Assembly (NCBI GenBank): GCA_041740995.1 | Contig: JBGSKY010000282.1 | Coordinates: forward strand, 1-44,166 | Origin: JBGSKY01 sp041740995 | Lineage (GTDB): Bacteria > Planctomycetota > Planctomycetia > Pirellulales > Pirellulaceae | Direction: 5' to 3' | DNA length: 44,166 bases | Shown here: positions 28,001 to 36,259 of the stretch, piece by piece | How the letters are laid out: every line of letters starts with the position of its first letter | Position numbering within the stretch: the stretch's first letter is position 1 | Made by a program: the position numbers and the translations under genes | Notes under the pieces: generated by a model | Database searches by the model: none | The model's input: the letters and a program-made list of their open reading frames with translations, nothing else | What the model was told of the DNA's origin: nothing

Positions 28001-29760
28001 CTAACCCATCCACTGGCCAAGTCACAGTCACAGTGACGGAAGTCAACGATCAGCCGACTGTTACAAAAAATCAGACAGCCAGCACCGTTGAAGATGTTGT
28101 CGACTTCCGAATTCCCGGCACGACATTGCTCCAAGGTTCGAGCCCCGGCCCTCTTGAATCAGGTCAGCAACTAAACGTAACGTCTGCCCGTGTGCTTTCA
28201 GGCGGTGGTGCAGTCGAAATCCGTAACGGCGATTTGTTCTTCACGCCTGCACGAAATCGAGTGGGTAACGTGGTAGTCGAGTTTACAGCGACCGACAACG
28301 GGACAACCAATGGCCAACCTGATCCGCTTTCAGATACAGGTCGCGTAACCATTAGCGTTGCAGCGGTTAACGACGCACCAGAAACTGGATTAGACACGGC
28401 GACGACCCCCGAAGACACGCCAATCACCGTCCTCGCATCTCAAATTCTGGCTAACGATCGTCCTGGCCCAGCCAATGCCGCTGATGAGCTTACCAATCAG
28501 CAAATACGAATCACCGCCGTGCGCGTTGTGGCAGGCGGAGGCACCGCTAGTTTATCCAGTGGAAACATTCGATATTCACCCGCACTAAACTTCAATGGAG
28601 TCGCTGTTCTCGAATACACAATCACTGATTCGGAATTGGTTGCAACACCGGGCTTTGTAGCCGCCTCAGCAACTGGGCAGTTAAATATTACGGTAACCCC
28701 AGTCAACGACAAACCGGAAAATTTTACTGCTTCACGAACTGCCTTTGCTGGTCTGGCCACGCGGATCGATCTGACTGCTGAACTTGCAGCAACCTCACGC
28801 GGCGCAACAAACGAAGCAAGCCAAACGCTTCGCATCAATCGTATCGTTCCAGGCAGCTCTGCAAATGGCGTAGCCGTTCTAAATAGCGACGGATCGGTAA
28901 CTTTCACAGCTAATCAAGGCACTTCTGGTATTGTCAGTTTCCAAGTCGAGACGATCGATAACGGAACGACCAATGGTGCCGCTGACTTTAAGACTGGCAT
29001 CGGAACAATTAACGTGCAGGTCGCGCCTTTCCAACCTTCGCGCGTTAATGGCGTGGCCTGGATCGATGACGATGGCGACAATTCAATTGATGCTGACGAA
29101 CGTCGTTTGGGTGGCATTACTGTGCAATTGACCGGAACGTCAGTGGCTGCTGGCAGTGGTTCGATCACTATGACCGCGATCACCAGCTCCGATGGTTCGT
29201 ACAGTTTCAACATGCTTCCGCCTGGAACGTTTACCGTTGCATATGTGCAACCAACCATGACGATTGATGGACCAAGTGCCAACTCAGTGACGCGAACAGT
29301 TGCCGTCCCAGGCGGCACAACGATTGTTGCAAACTTTAGCATCAGCGGTTTCGACGCGCAATACAACAGTATTTTGGACAACCTGGCCGAAGGTTATTAC
29401 GGTCAGTTCCCAAGCGTTCGTGGCAAAGGTATTGATGCGATTTTGTCAGCAGACGGAACGATGGCCGCTTCGGTGGTTCGAGGGGGCTATGCAGGCGTTC
29501 AGTTTGCCGAAGTGTCCGCCAGTGCAGATGGTCGGAGCGTGTTCGTCACCTTGGTCGGCGACGACATGAGCGTGCGAACAGCTAGTGTTCCGCGTGGCAA
29601 GTTTTTTGTCACTCGTGATGCAGCCGGAAATATGATGGTCAAAATCTTGGCGTTGCCGTCGGATTTATCGTTTAATACAGTAGGCAGCTCTCAAACCGCT
29701 GCCACTCAATCACGACAATATCTGAATGCCGTCGATTCGTTCTTTGCCCAACTTTCCTAA
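25096..29760 (+). CDS. Giant exported cadherin-like repeat protein with N-terminal dockerin
   Basis: A 1554-residue exported protein, probably an adhesin or cell-surface structural protein. The basic N-terminus ends in VECLERREMLAAD (about 44-56), the same export motif type as in the upstream protease. A dockerin follows at once: DVNGDFRVTPLDVLSLVN near 66 and DVNNDKTVTPLDVLSVIN near 118, each followed by a GEGE motif. Then come cadherin/VCBS-like modules about 105 residues long. Their boundary motif VND-x-P occurs near 566, 669, 771, 982, 1091 and 1201, and a degenerate boundary lies near 876. An SdrD-B-like domain (VNGVAWIDDDGDNSIDADERRLGG) begins near 1316. The last ~135 residues are an unrecognised Gly/Ala/Val-rich domain. 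No sortase or membrane anchor is seen. Confidence 0.85.
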   Translation: MQRLTRRSKSNHRTETQSVISSKSNASSGLSKRKTGRNRSSLRVECLERREMLAADIIHNGLIAQDVNGDFRVTPLDVLSLVNHLNSQRRGKAAGEGEVSSLATTVTTTDSSVRRMLDVNNDKTVTPLDVLSVINKINAGEGEPILAEVRLVAIDQNGTPLASRLVNGVTEYSVGVGQDFRLQTQILDRRGATAEGVFSGYVDIDYSNLDGSANEKVAALYGELQVVSLANVNGGSFTLRYGNQETGPISVATTGSGAINRTQTATNIRNAVGALPIVGGIENLRVSNFGSVNDAEFELSFINAKIRTNMPNPAVGNNSLTAPSGTPTLNLTASFDPSNAAVFFPALGFPVTTQPDIVNASGQPTQLAYTFNSGGSLRNLSTGNFQLDEIGGSLSFFEPFIVQDPSSFTSVFDVNFRAAFAGIVNFTTNIADGFSGIALLDSVTQEARNLPEDSIQFSAPIRINVVDRILANDDVYPVSGVFREDSGPFTLTNVTGNDIIRVGTSTGIRSVSNPGASVGTVNFTVGGSDIIFNPAPDFFGQAVFSYTIGNSLGDAAQANVTVNISPVNDPPIAITPSPRPTIAEDSLTPLTLSGSDIFLPGPSGESGTVTFQSAAVIAGEVGGTVQVVNGQLVFRPSQDFNGVVRIDAVGVDQGGLTSALTRVFIVVTPVNDAPVASTTIFNLSEDVNFSLAPASLFSPGPADEASQTITLSNASLAPGSTGGSVSIAANGRLFFAPTQDFFGDVRIIVTGTDNGTPALSTTGTFTLRIAPVNDAPTANPDTFTVVGFSGIEQELLVLANDSAGPANEPDSELRITRILNQTGNGTVRIAANGRSIFYLPADGQASGTDSFVYVITDSSDPTIALTASARVNINIVPPVLPFAVRDVRSIAEGSGPLTIDVLANDLIKAGAQRRLVSFTQPASGQGTVTLDTGTNPNSSDDRLIYTSPSADFFGEVVFSYTLLDTDPTSNPSTGQVTVTVTEVNDQPTVTKNQTASTVEDVVDFRIPGTTLLQGSSPGPLESGQQLNVTSARVLSGGGAVEIRNGDLFFTPARNRVGNVVVEFTATDNGTTNGQPDPLSDTGRVTISVAAVNDAPETGLDTATTPEDTPITVLASQILANDRPGPANAADELTNQQIRITAVRVVAGGGTASLSSGNIRYSPALNFNGVAVLEYTITDSELVATPGFVAASATGQLNITVTPVNDKPENFTASRTAFAGLATRIDLTAELAATSRGATNEASQTLRINRIVPGSSANGVAVLNSDGSVTFTANQGTSGIVSFQVETIDNGTTNGAADFKTGIGTINVQVAPFQPSRVNGVAWIDDDGDNSIDADERRLGGITVQLTGTSVAAGSGSITMTAITSSDGSYSFNMLPPGTFTVAYVQPTMTIDGPSANSVTRTVAVPGGTTIVANFSISGFDAQYNSILDNLAEGYYGQFPSVRGKGIDAILSADGTMAASVVRGGYAGVQFAEVSASADGRSVFVTLVGDDMSVRTASVPRGKFFVTRDAAGNMMVKILALPSDLSFNTVGSSQTAATQSRQYLNAVDSFFAQLS
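26790..29035 (+). repeat. Tandem ~315-base coding repeats of cadherin-like modules
   Basis: The VND-x-P-coding boundaries recur about every 105 codons within this stretch. The repeats are diverged at the DNA level (only the CC-GT-AA-GA-CC-type boundary words are close), so they look old rather than recently amplified. One boundary (about 27720) has lost the VND motif and reads VPPVLPFAVRDV. Confidence 0.75.
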
Positions 29761-29887
29761 TGACCTTTGCGAGCGAATTTATTCGCCGAGTCAAGCACTC
29801 AGCAAACTAGTAAGCCGTTGCAAAAGCTCAGCGGCTGATACTGAAAGCCGAAAAAAACTTGCACGAGTATGCATCAAACACGCAATC

Positions 29888-31426
29888 TCAAAGCGTTTTA
29901 AGATACTCCAATAGGTCTTCACGCTCATTAACCGTGAGCTTTGCGGGATAAGTGTGACCTTGATTCGACTTGCCAATCACGTCGCAATCAAAATACCAAC
30001 GACGTAGATAATTACTCAATGAGTAGAAATTATCAGGCAAACGTTCTAACCGTTCGACTTTGAAGCCTACACTTGTAGCGTCAAACGATTCACTGATACG
30101 TCGCCAAACTTTCGGACGAATTTCAGGAAAGAGGACATCTCGCAAAGTCGGCACACTACCGTTATGAAAATAAGGAGCAGACGCCCAAACGCCGTGCAGC
30201 GGAGGTGCCGTGTAGCCCGACGGATCCGCGATTGTGTCTTGCTGGCCATACTCACCAAACCAACTGTCGCCGTAATGTTTACGATTCATTGGTGTGAGCG
30301 CTGAAAAACGAATGCTGTCAGTTCCAATGTCTGCCAAGTCGATGTTACGCTCTGGATACTCGTATTTTGACGCGCCGTATGACCCATGACAGGACGCGCA
30401 ATGAGAATTGAAAACTAGCTCGCCTCGCTTCTGTTTAACTTGATCGATTGGTAGCGGGTACGGTGGTGGTGTGACCTGTGAAATGAATTCGTAGACCGCT
30501 TCAAAATCGGTAGCCCACTTGCGGAATTTTTCAGGCCCGTTTTGACGAACTAACATAAATTGCATAAGACCCTTATGATCTTTCTCAGCAAAGCCGTCGA
30601 TGTAAATATGCGATTTGTTCTTGAAGTGCCACCACGCTGGCGCGTCCATGTCATGATGAACCATTGACTCCGGTGGATGAAGCCCGAGCACATTTAGATC
30701 GGCGTCTCGAAAGTTCATGAGTGCGACTCCAAACATGACCGCATTGCTGGTCCCAACCGAAGTGCCTAGTGGCATAAACATCGATCCTACATCCATGTGC
30801 GACAAAGGTGCCTTCAGTCGCAATTTGGTTCGACGAATCTGCTCGGTCAACGATTCAAGCGAATACGTGGTATTAGGCCCGCCTGGGTATGAAACCCCGT
30901 ACATACTTCCGCCGTGACAGGCGAAACAGTTCATTACCCAGCGTTGATCTTTGGTGACGACGTATTGGAGTGGAAGTTCAGGACTATCTGGACGCGGCGA
31001 GATTCCAAATGCCCTCAAGGTTTGCCAACGATTGTCCTTCAAGCTTGAAGCTGCAACAATTTCATCGCGATCTCCGCCTTCTATTTTTGAATCGGAACGT
31101 TCCGGAGCCGATTCTTTTTCGAAAGGCAGCTTCCATGGTTGCTTCGCAAGCTCAGTGATGATTGAATCGTCAAAGTCGGCTGGCAGATAATTCGACCCAA
31201 CTAAATGATCGTACCCTGCCCTAGCCTGCGGCGACAAATCGGCCATCATCGACTGCACGTGATCAGCAATCGCTTTCCGAACTTGCCGATCGATCTCGAT
31301 TTGGCTTGCAGTTGGAACACCGTCACCACTTATTTCGTCATCGACTGCCGCTGGGACCTCAGCTTTCGCAGAAACGCCGTTCCAGCAGAAGATCGTAATA
31401 AAAAAAACAAATAGATAAGATTGCAT
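29888..31426 (-). CDS. Exported di-heme cytochrome c, RoxA / cytochrome c peroxidase-like
   Basis: A 512-residue periplasmic protein with a signal peptide (MQSYLFVFFITIFCWNGVSA). Two c-type heme sites are present: CFACH (Cys167, Cys170, His171) and CASCH (Cys343, Cys346, His347). The order of a heme site, a long central domain, a second heme site and then YTAPPLHGVWASAPYFHNGSVPTLRDVL (shown in parts: LHGVWASAPYF and HNGSVPTLRDVL) resembles the bacterial di-heme peroxidase and rubber-oxygenase RoxA group. Whether it is a peroxidase, oxygenase or electron carrier cannot be decided. I start at 31426 because that ATG begins the signal peptide; 31495 would add 23 residues. It is 127 bases past the convergent cadherin-like gene. 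Confidence 0.82.
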   Translation of the reverse strand: MQSYLFVFFITIFCWNGVSAKAEVPAAVDDEISGDGVPTASQIEIDRQVRKAIADHVQSMMADLSPQARAGYDHLVGSNYLPADFDDSIITELAKQPWKLPFEKESAPERSDSKIEGGDRDEIVAASSLKDNRWQTLRAFGISPRPDSPELPLQYVVTKDQRWVMNCFACHGGSMYGVSYPGGPNTTYSLESLTEQIRRTKLRLKAPLSHMDVGSMFMPLGTSVGTSNAVMFGVALMNFRDADLNVLGLHPPESMVHHDMDAPAWWHFKNKSHIYIDGFAEKDHKGLMQFMLVRQNGPEKFRKWATDFEAVYEFISQVTPPPYPLPIDQVKQKRGELVFNSHCASCHGSYGASKYEYPERNIDLADIGTDSIRFSALTPMNRKHYGDSWFGEYGQQDTIADPSGYTAPPLHGVWASAPYFHNGSVPTLRDVLFPEIRPKVWRRISESFDATSVGFKVERLERLPDNFYSLSNYLRRWYFDCDVIGKSNQGHTYPAKLTVNEREDLLEYLKTL

Positions 31427-31605
31427 TTTCTGCCGATGCGCCGTCAATAGGCAAAGCGAAAAACCAGTCGAATCGATACGATCGCCCATAACCATAATAC
31501 TTAAAATTTAGGTCAGTGAACTCGCCAACACTTCTAATCACCTTGCGAGGACAATCGAATTTCTGACAGTTGAAGGTCTTGACGGTACAACGCGCTCTCA
31601 GTCCT

Positions 31606-31611
31606 AGGAGG
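31606..31611 (+). promoter_or_regulatory. Consensus Shine-Dalgarno AGGAGG before a 26-codon frame
   Basis: AGGAGG lies 5 bases before an ATG at 31617. It is a stronger site than those of most recognised genes in this window, which makes the short frame behind it worth recording. Confidence 0.35.
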
Positions 31612-31616
31612 CTGAA

Positions 31617-31697
31617 ATGGAGATTGTTTGTGAGTTCAGCTTCAACATTGTTTCGGTCCAGAATTCAAATCTAACTCCAGGACATGTTAACCGCTAA
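31617..31697 (+). CDS. Candidate 26-residue small protein
   Basis: The frame runs from ATG 31617 to TAA 31695-31697 and encodes 26 residues (MEIVCEFSFN at the start, TPGHVNR at the end). It lies alone in the 271-base gap between the cytochrome and glycosyltransferase genes and ends base-to-base with the convergent glycosyltransferase stop. The consensus AGGAGG site is the only positive evidence; no membrane segment or known motif is seen. It could be chance. Confidence 0.25.
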   Translation: MEIVCEFSFNIVSVQNSNLTPGHVNR

Positions 31698-33356
31698 TCA
31701 AGGCTCTCGTCTAACCGGTTTAACGGTCAATCGATAGACAGCCAATCGACCTTGACCGTACAAACGTTCGGAAGTCCATACGAGCTCACGATCGGAAAGC
31801 TTTGCCGACAGGTAAGCTGGCAGAAAATTCAAAATTTGGTCATCAGTCTTCCAATTGAAGGCTCGCACAATGAGCAAGATTTCTCGCATCTGGGTTGTCG
31901 GATCATCGTCCTTTGGAATGAAATAGGCTGGCCAAACTGCCGTTGAATTAGGAAGAATTCGTGCTTTGGCAATGGCGCTATCCAGGCTTCGAGATTTCAG
32001 AACAACCAACTTTTTTGCCGCTTGCAATGGAAATTGAAGATAATCTGTGCGATGTTTTTCCATCGTGAGCATGTCGCGAGTTTCGACCAGCATTGGCGAA
32101 AGAAATATCTCCGTGTTTGGCGTTGTTTTGCTCTCCGCTTGGCGAATTATCGCCGGCCAATTTTCATGACGCTGCCAAACGATCAATGAGCCGTCACGTA
32201 AGAGATGCGGTCCTCCTTGGATCAACATCCAAGTCATAGCGGAGGCTCCGCATGCCAGCATTCTTAGTGCTAACAAATCAATACTTGCAAACAAAATACC
32301 AGCGGCAACCACAATCAGCGGGTAAGCGCCAATCACGTACCGAGAATGCATCAAAGGCGCTATTCCTGTTGCAGTGAGCAACCATGCCAGCCCAACTGTT
32401 GCGCTGGCAACGAGCACGATAAAGATAAGCTCGCTCTCAAATATCGGCATTTGCTGATCGCTTATTTGTGGCTTGCTCTTTGAAAGCCGACTTTCAATGA
32501 ATTTGGTTGCCGAAGGCACGAGTACCCATGCGCCGAGCGGCATTAATGCCCAAACCGAAAAGAAGCCAGCTTGCCCAGCAAATGACTGCCAGTTTTCACG
32601 CCTGGCGCCAATTTCAAGCAGCGGCAGAAGGATAGGCGCGAGCATCACCGAAAACAGAATCAACTCGAACAACAACTCCCGTCCGGACTTCGAATCACTG
32701 GATTGAATCACTGTATTTGTTTTTGGATTGATCTGAATCAGCCAATAAAGTGTCCGAATCAAAAACATCGCTGCGACGAATATCACAGCGGTGTAGTGAA
32801 GATAAACCGCGACAACACACGCAATGACAAATAGAACGTTACAGCCAATCTCCAATCGCCCCGACAATAGTCGCATTGATAAATCAGATATCACCAACCA
32901 CGCGGCGATCACACATGCTAGAGCGACAGCAGAATAGGGTCTCGCTTCGACCGAATAAAACCAATTGAGCTGATCGCACCAAAGCAAGATGGCAATGCAT
33001 CCGGCTACGCTCACCGTCGCAACTGTTGACTTTGCATCGGTTTTTGAAATGATCCAGTTACCGATAATAAGAAAGGTTCCCAACCACGCAAAGAGGCTAG
33101 GCAACCGAATTAGTACAGTCGTTGAGATAACTTGCTCGTCGACGATACTCCGGATCGCTCGCAAAAAGACTGCCTCTGACCAATACCAAAGCGGTGATTG
33201 GTTGCCTTGCAAAGCCTTCGCGGCTAAATCTTCTAAAGGTCCATCGCAGACCCACAAAGTGTGTAGCTCGTCGATCCAAAGCGGTTCGAATATCGTCAGG
33301 ATGCCGCCGAGCAAGGCGGCAACGACAATCACTGAAGTAAAAATGGGACGCTTCAT
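31698..33356 (-). CDS. GT-C-fold membrane glycosyltransferase (GT39/ArnT-like)
   Basis: A 552-residue integral membrane protein with about ten hydrophobic helices. The first extracytoplasmic loop has PLWIDELHTLW (about 25-35), the acidic loop expected at the active site of GT-C enzymes such as ArnT and protein mannosyltransferases. WFYSVEARPYSAVALA follows near 132, another feature of the group. Such enzymes move a sugar from a polyprenyl-phosphate carrier to a lipid, glycan or protein outside the membrane. The sugar and acceptor are unknown. It begins 18 bases after the ispH stop and is probably co-transcribed with it, a plausible link since its donor would be a polyprenyl lipid. Confidence 0.8.
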   Translation of the reverse strand: MKRPIFTSVIVVAALLGGILTIFEPLWIDELHTLWVCDGPLEDLAAKALQGNQSPLWYWSEAVFLRAIRSIVDEQVISTTVLIRLPSLFAWLGTFLIIGNWIISKTDAKSTVATVSVAGCIAILLWCDQLNWFYSVEARPYSAVALACVIAAWLVISDLSMRLLSGRLEIGCNVLFVIACVVAVYLHYTAVIFVAAMFLIRTLYWLIQINPKTNTVIQSSDSKSGRELLFELILFSVMLAPILLPLLEIGARRENWQSFAGQAGFFSVWALMPLGAWVLVPSATKFIESRLSKSKPQISDQQMPIFESELIFIVLVASATVGLAWLLTATGIAPLMHSRYVIGAYPLIVVAAGILFASIDLLALRMLACGASAMTWMLIQGGPHLLRDGSLIVWQRHENWPAIIRQAESKTTPNTEIFLSPMLVETRDMLTMEKHRTDYLQFPLQAAKKLVVLKSRSLDSAIAKARILPNSTAVWPAYFIPKDDDPTTQMREILLIVRAFNWKTDDQILNFLPAYLSAKLSDRELVWTSERLYGQGRLAVYRLTVKPVRREP

Positions 33357-33374
33357 ATTGGACAGCGTCGGGGT

Positions 33375-34316
33375 CTATTTGGCAGTTTGGACAATTGCTC
33401 GTAATTTTTTTGGCAACGGGAAGACAACCACTTCTTCGCGAACCGATTGTTCGCGAACAGTCGCGTTGAAATTCGTTTTCAGGAACTCAATCGTCGATTG
33501 AACCACAGTCTCAGGCGCACTTGCACCAGCGGTTACCAATACTCGATCATCCGGAGAAAACCAATCGAGCTGCAAATCTTGCGGTCCATCGATCAAATAA
33601 GATTTCTTCCCATTATCAATTGCCAGTTCGCTCAGCCGCTGACTGTTGCTGCTGTTCTGGCTGCCAAGGACCAACACCACATCTACTTGCGAACCCAACA
33701 CGCGCACTGCTTCTTGACGGTTTTGAGTTGCATAGCAAATGTCTTCTTTCGGTGGGCCGATGATCCACGGGAAACGTTCTTTGAGTCGATTGATGATGCG
33801 GTTTGCATCGTCAACACTCAAAGTGGTTTGAGTTAAGTAAGCCAATTTTTGGCCCTCAGAAAACTCTAGTCGATCGACCCCTTCGGTATCTTCAACCAAA
33901 AGAATCGCTTCGGGTGCCTCGCCCATCGTTCCGATGACTTCATCATGACCTTCGTGCCCTATCAGAACAATCGAAAAGCCAGCCTTTGCAAACTTGATCG
34001 CTTCTAAGTGAACCTTAGTAACTAAAGGACAAGTCGCATCGATCGCATTGAGTTCGCGCTCGGCTGCAATTCGTCGAATTTCCGGCGACACGCCATGCGC
34101 GGAAAACATTACCGTCGATTTCGGCGGGATTTCGTCGAGTTGTTCTACGAAGATCGCCCCTCGCCCTCGAAAGCTTTCTACGACATATTGGTTGTGCACG
34201 ATCTCATGGAAAACATAAACCGGAGCGCCAAAGCGTTCCAAAGCCAATTCCAAGCTCTGCACGGCCATGTTGACGCCGGCACAAAAACCACGAGGCGAAG
34301 CAATTAGAATATCCAT
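33375..34316 (-). CDS. ispH: 4-Hydroxy-3-methylbut-2-enyl diphosphate reductase
   Basis: Last enzyme of the MEP pathway, making IPP and DMAPP. The 313-residue protein has the three cluster-binding cysteines Cys12 (SPRGFCAGV), Cys96 (DATCPLVTKVH) and Cys194 (EDICYATQNRQ). SAHGVSP and LIGHEGHDEV are also conserved family motifs. I start at the ATG at 34316, which gives the family's usual MDILIASPRGFCAGV; the frame is open to 34364 with a further Met at 34328. The gene faces hpnC head to head with only a few tens of bases between the starts, and is followed 18 bases later by a membrane glycosyltransferase. Confidence 0.96.
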   Translation of the reverse strand: MDILIASPRGFCAGVNMAVQSLELALERFGAPVYVFHEIVHNQYVVESFRGRGAIFVEQLDEIPPKSTVMFSAHGVSPEIRRIAAERELNAIDATCPLVTKVHLEAIKFAKAGFSIVLIGHEGHDEVIGTMGEAPEAILLVEDTEGVDRLEFSEGQKLAYLTQTTLSVDDANRIINRLKERFPWIIGPPKEDICYATQNRQEAVRVLGSQVDVVLVLGSQNSSNSQRLSELAIDNGKKSYLIDGPQDLQLDWFSPDDRVLVTAGASAPETVVQSTIEFLKTNFNATVREQSVREEVVVFPLPKKLRAIVQTAK

Positions 34317-34356
34317 AATCTCTATCATATCCTTGCCCAAAAAGTTCGCAACGCAT

Positions 34357-35271
34357 TTGTCCACCCGCTCATCTCCAGCTCGAAAAACCGCTCTGGTATC
34401 GGCGAACCGATTTTGTCGAAATCTAGCCTGCTCGCATTATGAGAATTTCAGTGTGGCTAGTCTCCTAATACCTCGCAGACTGCGCCAGGACTTTTACAAT
34501 ATTTACGCGTTTTGCCGATGGTCCGATGACCTTGCTGACGAAAGCGGTGACCCTCAAATCGCCCTGCAAAAGCTTCGCAACTGGCGATCGAATTTTCAGT
34601 CCGCTTTGCTTGCGCAAGATTCGCCGGACCCGATATTGCTTGCCGCAACCGATACTATTCAGCGGCTCAGTTTGGATGCAAACTTGTTTTTTTTGTTGCT
34701 TGACGCGTTTGAGCAAGACCAGGCCCGAAATCGCTATCAGACCCATGCCCAGGTGCTGGACTACTGTCAACGCAGCGCCAATCCTGTCGGTAGAATCCTG
34801 TTGGGAATGGCCGGCGTGAATTCCGAAACTCAACTCGATCAAAGCGACGCCATATGTTCAGGGCTGCAGATTGCCAACTTTTGCCAAGATATGAATCGCG
34901 ATGCAGCGATTAATCGAATTTATATGCCCACCGAACTCGCTGAGAAACATGATGTAAACGAAACGATGGTCCTAGCCGGTAAATCAACGCCGCAACTATG
35001 TGAGGCGTTAAGCGAGTGGGTCCAAATAGCTCGCCGCAAATTCATTTTCGGCTGGGATTTAAGCTTCAACGTCCCGCGATGGTTAGCCAGAGATGTACAA
35101 CTATTTGCAAGCGGTGGTCTAGCAATCTGCGATGCCATTGCGGCTAACCACTATGACGTATGGACGAAACGCCCGACGGTCAGCAAACTTACCAAAATGC
35201 GACTGCTCGCAAGAGCTATGATTCGCACCGATCTTCCGACCTCACGTTACTTTGCATCGAATTGGTCTTAA
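34357..35271 (+). CDS. hpnC: Squalene-pathway synthase HpnC
   Basis: Squalene/phytoene-synthase family member. In the HpnCDE route HpnC converts presqualene diphosphate to hydroxysqualene. Aspartate-rich motifs are YAFCRWSDDLADE (Asp57, Asp58, Asp61) and FCQDMNRDAAINRIYMP (Asp178, Asp182). The N-terminal HYENFSVASLLIPRRLR is typical of HpnC. The start is uncertain. The frame is open from an ATG at 34267, but that would run over the ispH start on the other strand. I prefer TTG at 34357 (304 residues), which gives the usual short leader; TTG at 34333 is another option. It is first in hpnCDE, 28 bases before hpnD. Confidence 0.88.
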   Translation: MSTRSSPARKTALVSANRFCRNLACSHYENFSVASLLIPRRLRQDFYNIYAFCRWSDDLADESGDPQIALQKLRNWRSNFQSALLAQDSPDPILLAATDTIQRLSLDANLFFLLLDAFEQDQARNRYQTHAQVLDYCQRSANPVGRILLGMAGVNSETQLDQSDAICSGLQIANFCQDMNRDAAINRIYMPTELAEKHDVNETMVLAGKSTPQLCEALSEWVQIARRKFIFGWDLSFNVPRWLARDVQLFASGGLAICDAIAANHYDVWTKRPTVSKLTKMRLLARAMIRTDLPTSRYFASNWS

Positions 35272-35299
35272 ACAACTTTTTGCACGAAACTAGCTCACG

Positions 35300-36250
35300 G
35301 TGGAATTGAATCAAAGACTGTTGCGATCTCAACGCTTGTGCCACCGGATTGTTGCGCAGAGCGGGAGCAGCTTCAGTAAGTCGTTTGACTTTCTCCGAGC
35401 CGATTCGAAAGAAGCGATGCACGCATTGTATGCCTACGCTCGATTGGTTGATAACCTCGCCGATGACGGAATATGCGACGGCCCGCTCGCTGTTCAATTC
35501 GCAAAACATTTGCGTCAGTGGGTGAACTTTTCCCATGCCTCGACTGATGACACGCTCAGGACCTGGACCGAGGAACATGCATCGCCGGTAGATTTAAATC
35601 GATTGGCCACTGAGCTTGATGGTATTGCAAAGGCCCTTGAAGACTGCATGAGTCGCTTCTCGATATCACCAAAATACTTGCAGGCAATGATCGATGGCAC
35701 CCTGTTCGATCTTGATCCAACCTGCCAAATCGAAGCTCCATCCGATCTTGAGAGATATTGCTATCAAGTCGCCTCATCAGTAGGCTTGGCTTGCATTCAG
35801 ATCTGGCGTGGCGATATAGAACGATGTAAGCAAGCGGCCATCGATTGCGGAATCGCTTTTCAAATGACCAACATCTTGCGAGACGTCGCCGAAGACGCAA
35901 GACGCCAGCGTGTTTATTTTCCGACGACGCAATTGCAGACCTTTGGATGCAGTCGTGATGCATGGATTGGTTGCCAACCCGATGGCGATTGGCAGTCGTT
36001 AATGCGGTCCTCTATTGAGTTGGCACGCGAAAAATACGAGAACGCCAAATCTATCTCAACTTGCCTGCCTGCTGATTCAGCTCGAATGTTTTCGCTGATT
36101 TGGAAGTCTTATCGAAGTCTTCTGGAATACATTGCAAGTAATCTAGACCAAGTTTGGCAACGTCGACTACGATTGCCGCTAATGACAAAATCGCGTCTGT
36201 ATTTCAGTCATGCCATTACGCCGATTTACAATCGTTCGAAAACGTTGTGA
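35300..36250 (+). CDS. hpnD: Presqualene diphosphate synthase HpnD
   Basis: Condenses two farnesyl diphosphates to presqualene diphosphate, the first step of the HpnCDE squalene route. The 316-residue protein has the conserved opening SGSSFSKSFDFLRADSKEAM. The first aspartate motif is ARLVDNLADD (Asp51, Asp55), where most HpnD have Asp-Asp rather than Asp-Asn at the start. The second is NILRDVAEDARRQRVYFP (Asp195, Asp199). The start is GTG at 35300. It lies between hpnC and hpnE in the usual order, with 28 and 9 bases between genes, so the three are almost certainly one operon. Confidence 0.9.
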   Translation: MELNQRLLRSQRLCHRIVAQSGSSFSKSFDFLRADSKEAMHALYAYARLVDNLADDGICDGPLAVQFAKHLRQWVNFSHASTDDTLRTWTEEHASPVDLNRLATELDGIAKALEDCMSRFSISPKYLQAMIDGTLFDLDPTCQIEAPSDLERYCYQVASSVGLACIQIWRGDIERCKQAAIDCGIAFQMTNILRDVAEDARRQRVYFPTTQLQTFGCSRDAWIGCQPDGDWQSLMRSSIELAREKYENAKSISTCLPADSARMFSLIWKSYRSLLEYIASNLDQVWQRRLRLPLMTKSRLYFSHAITPIYNRSKTL

Positions 36251-36253
36251 GGA
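36249..36253 (+). promoter_or_regulatory. Ribosome binding site GAGGA supporting a TTG start for hpnE
   Basis: GAGGA overlaps the hpnD stop codon and sits 6 bases before TTG at 36260, which supports this rare start and coupling to hpnD translation. Confidence 0.6.
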
Positions 36254-36259
36254 CAAGCG

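Noticed and set aside
25096..29760. Phage or transposon origin for the long repeat gene
   Set aside because: No integrase, transposase, terminal repeats or tRNA edge is seen around it, and its base composition resembles its neighbours.
34267..34357. ATG at 34267 as the hpnC start
   Set aside because: It would extend hpnC across the ispH start on the other strand and add about 30 residues unlike HpnC N-termini.
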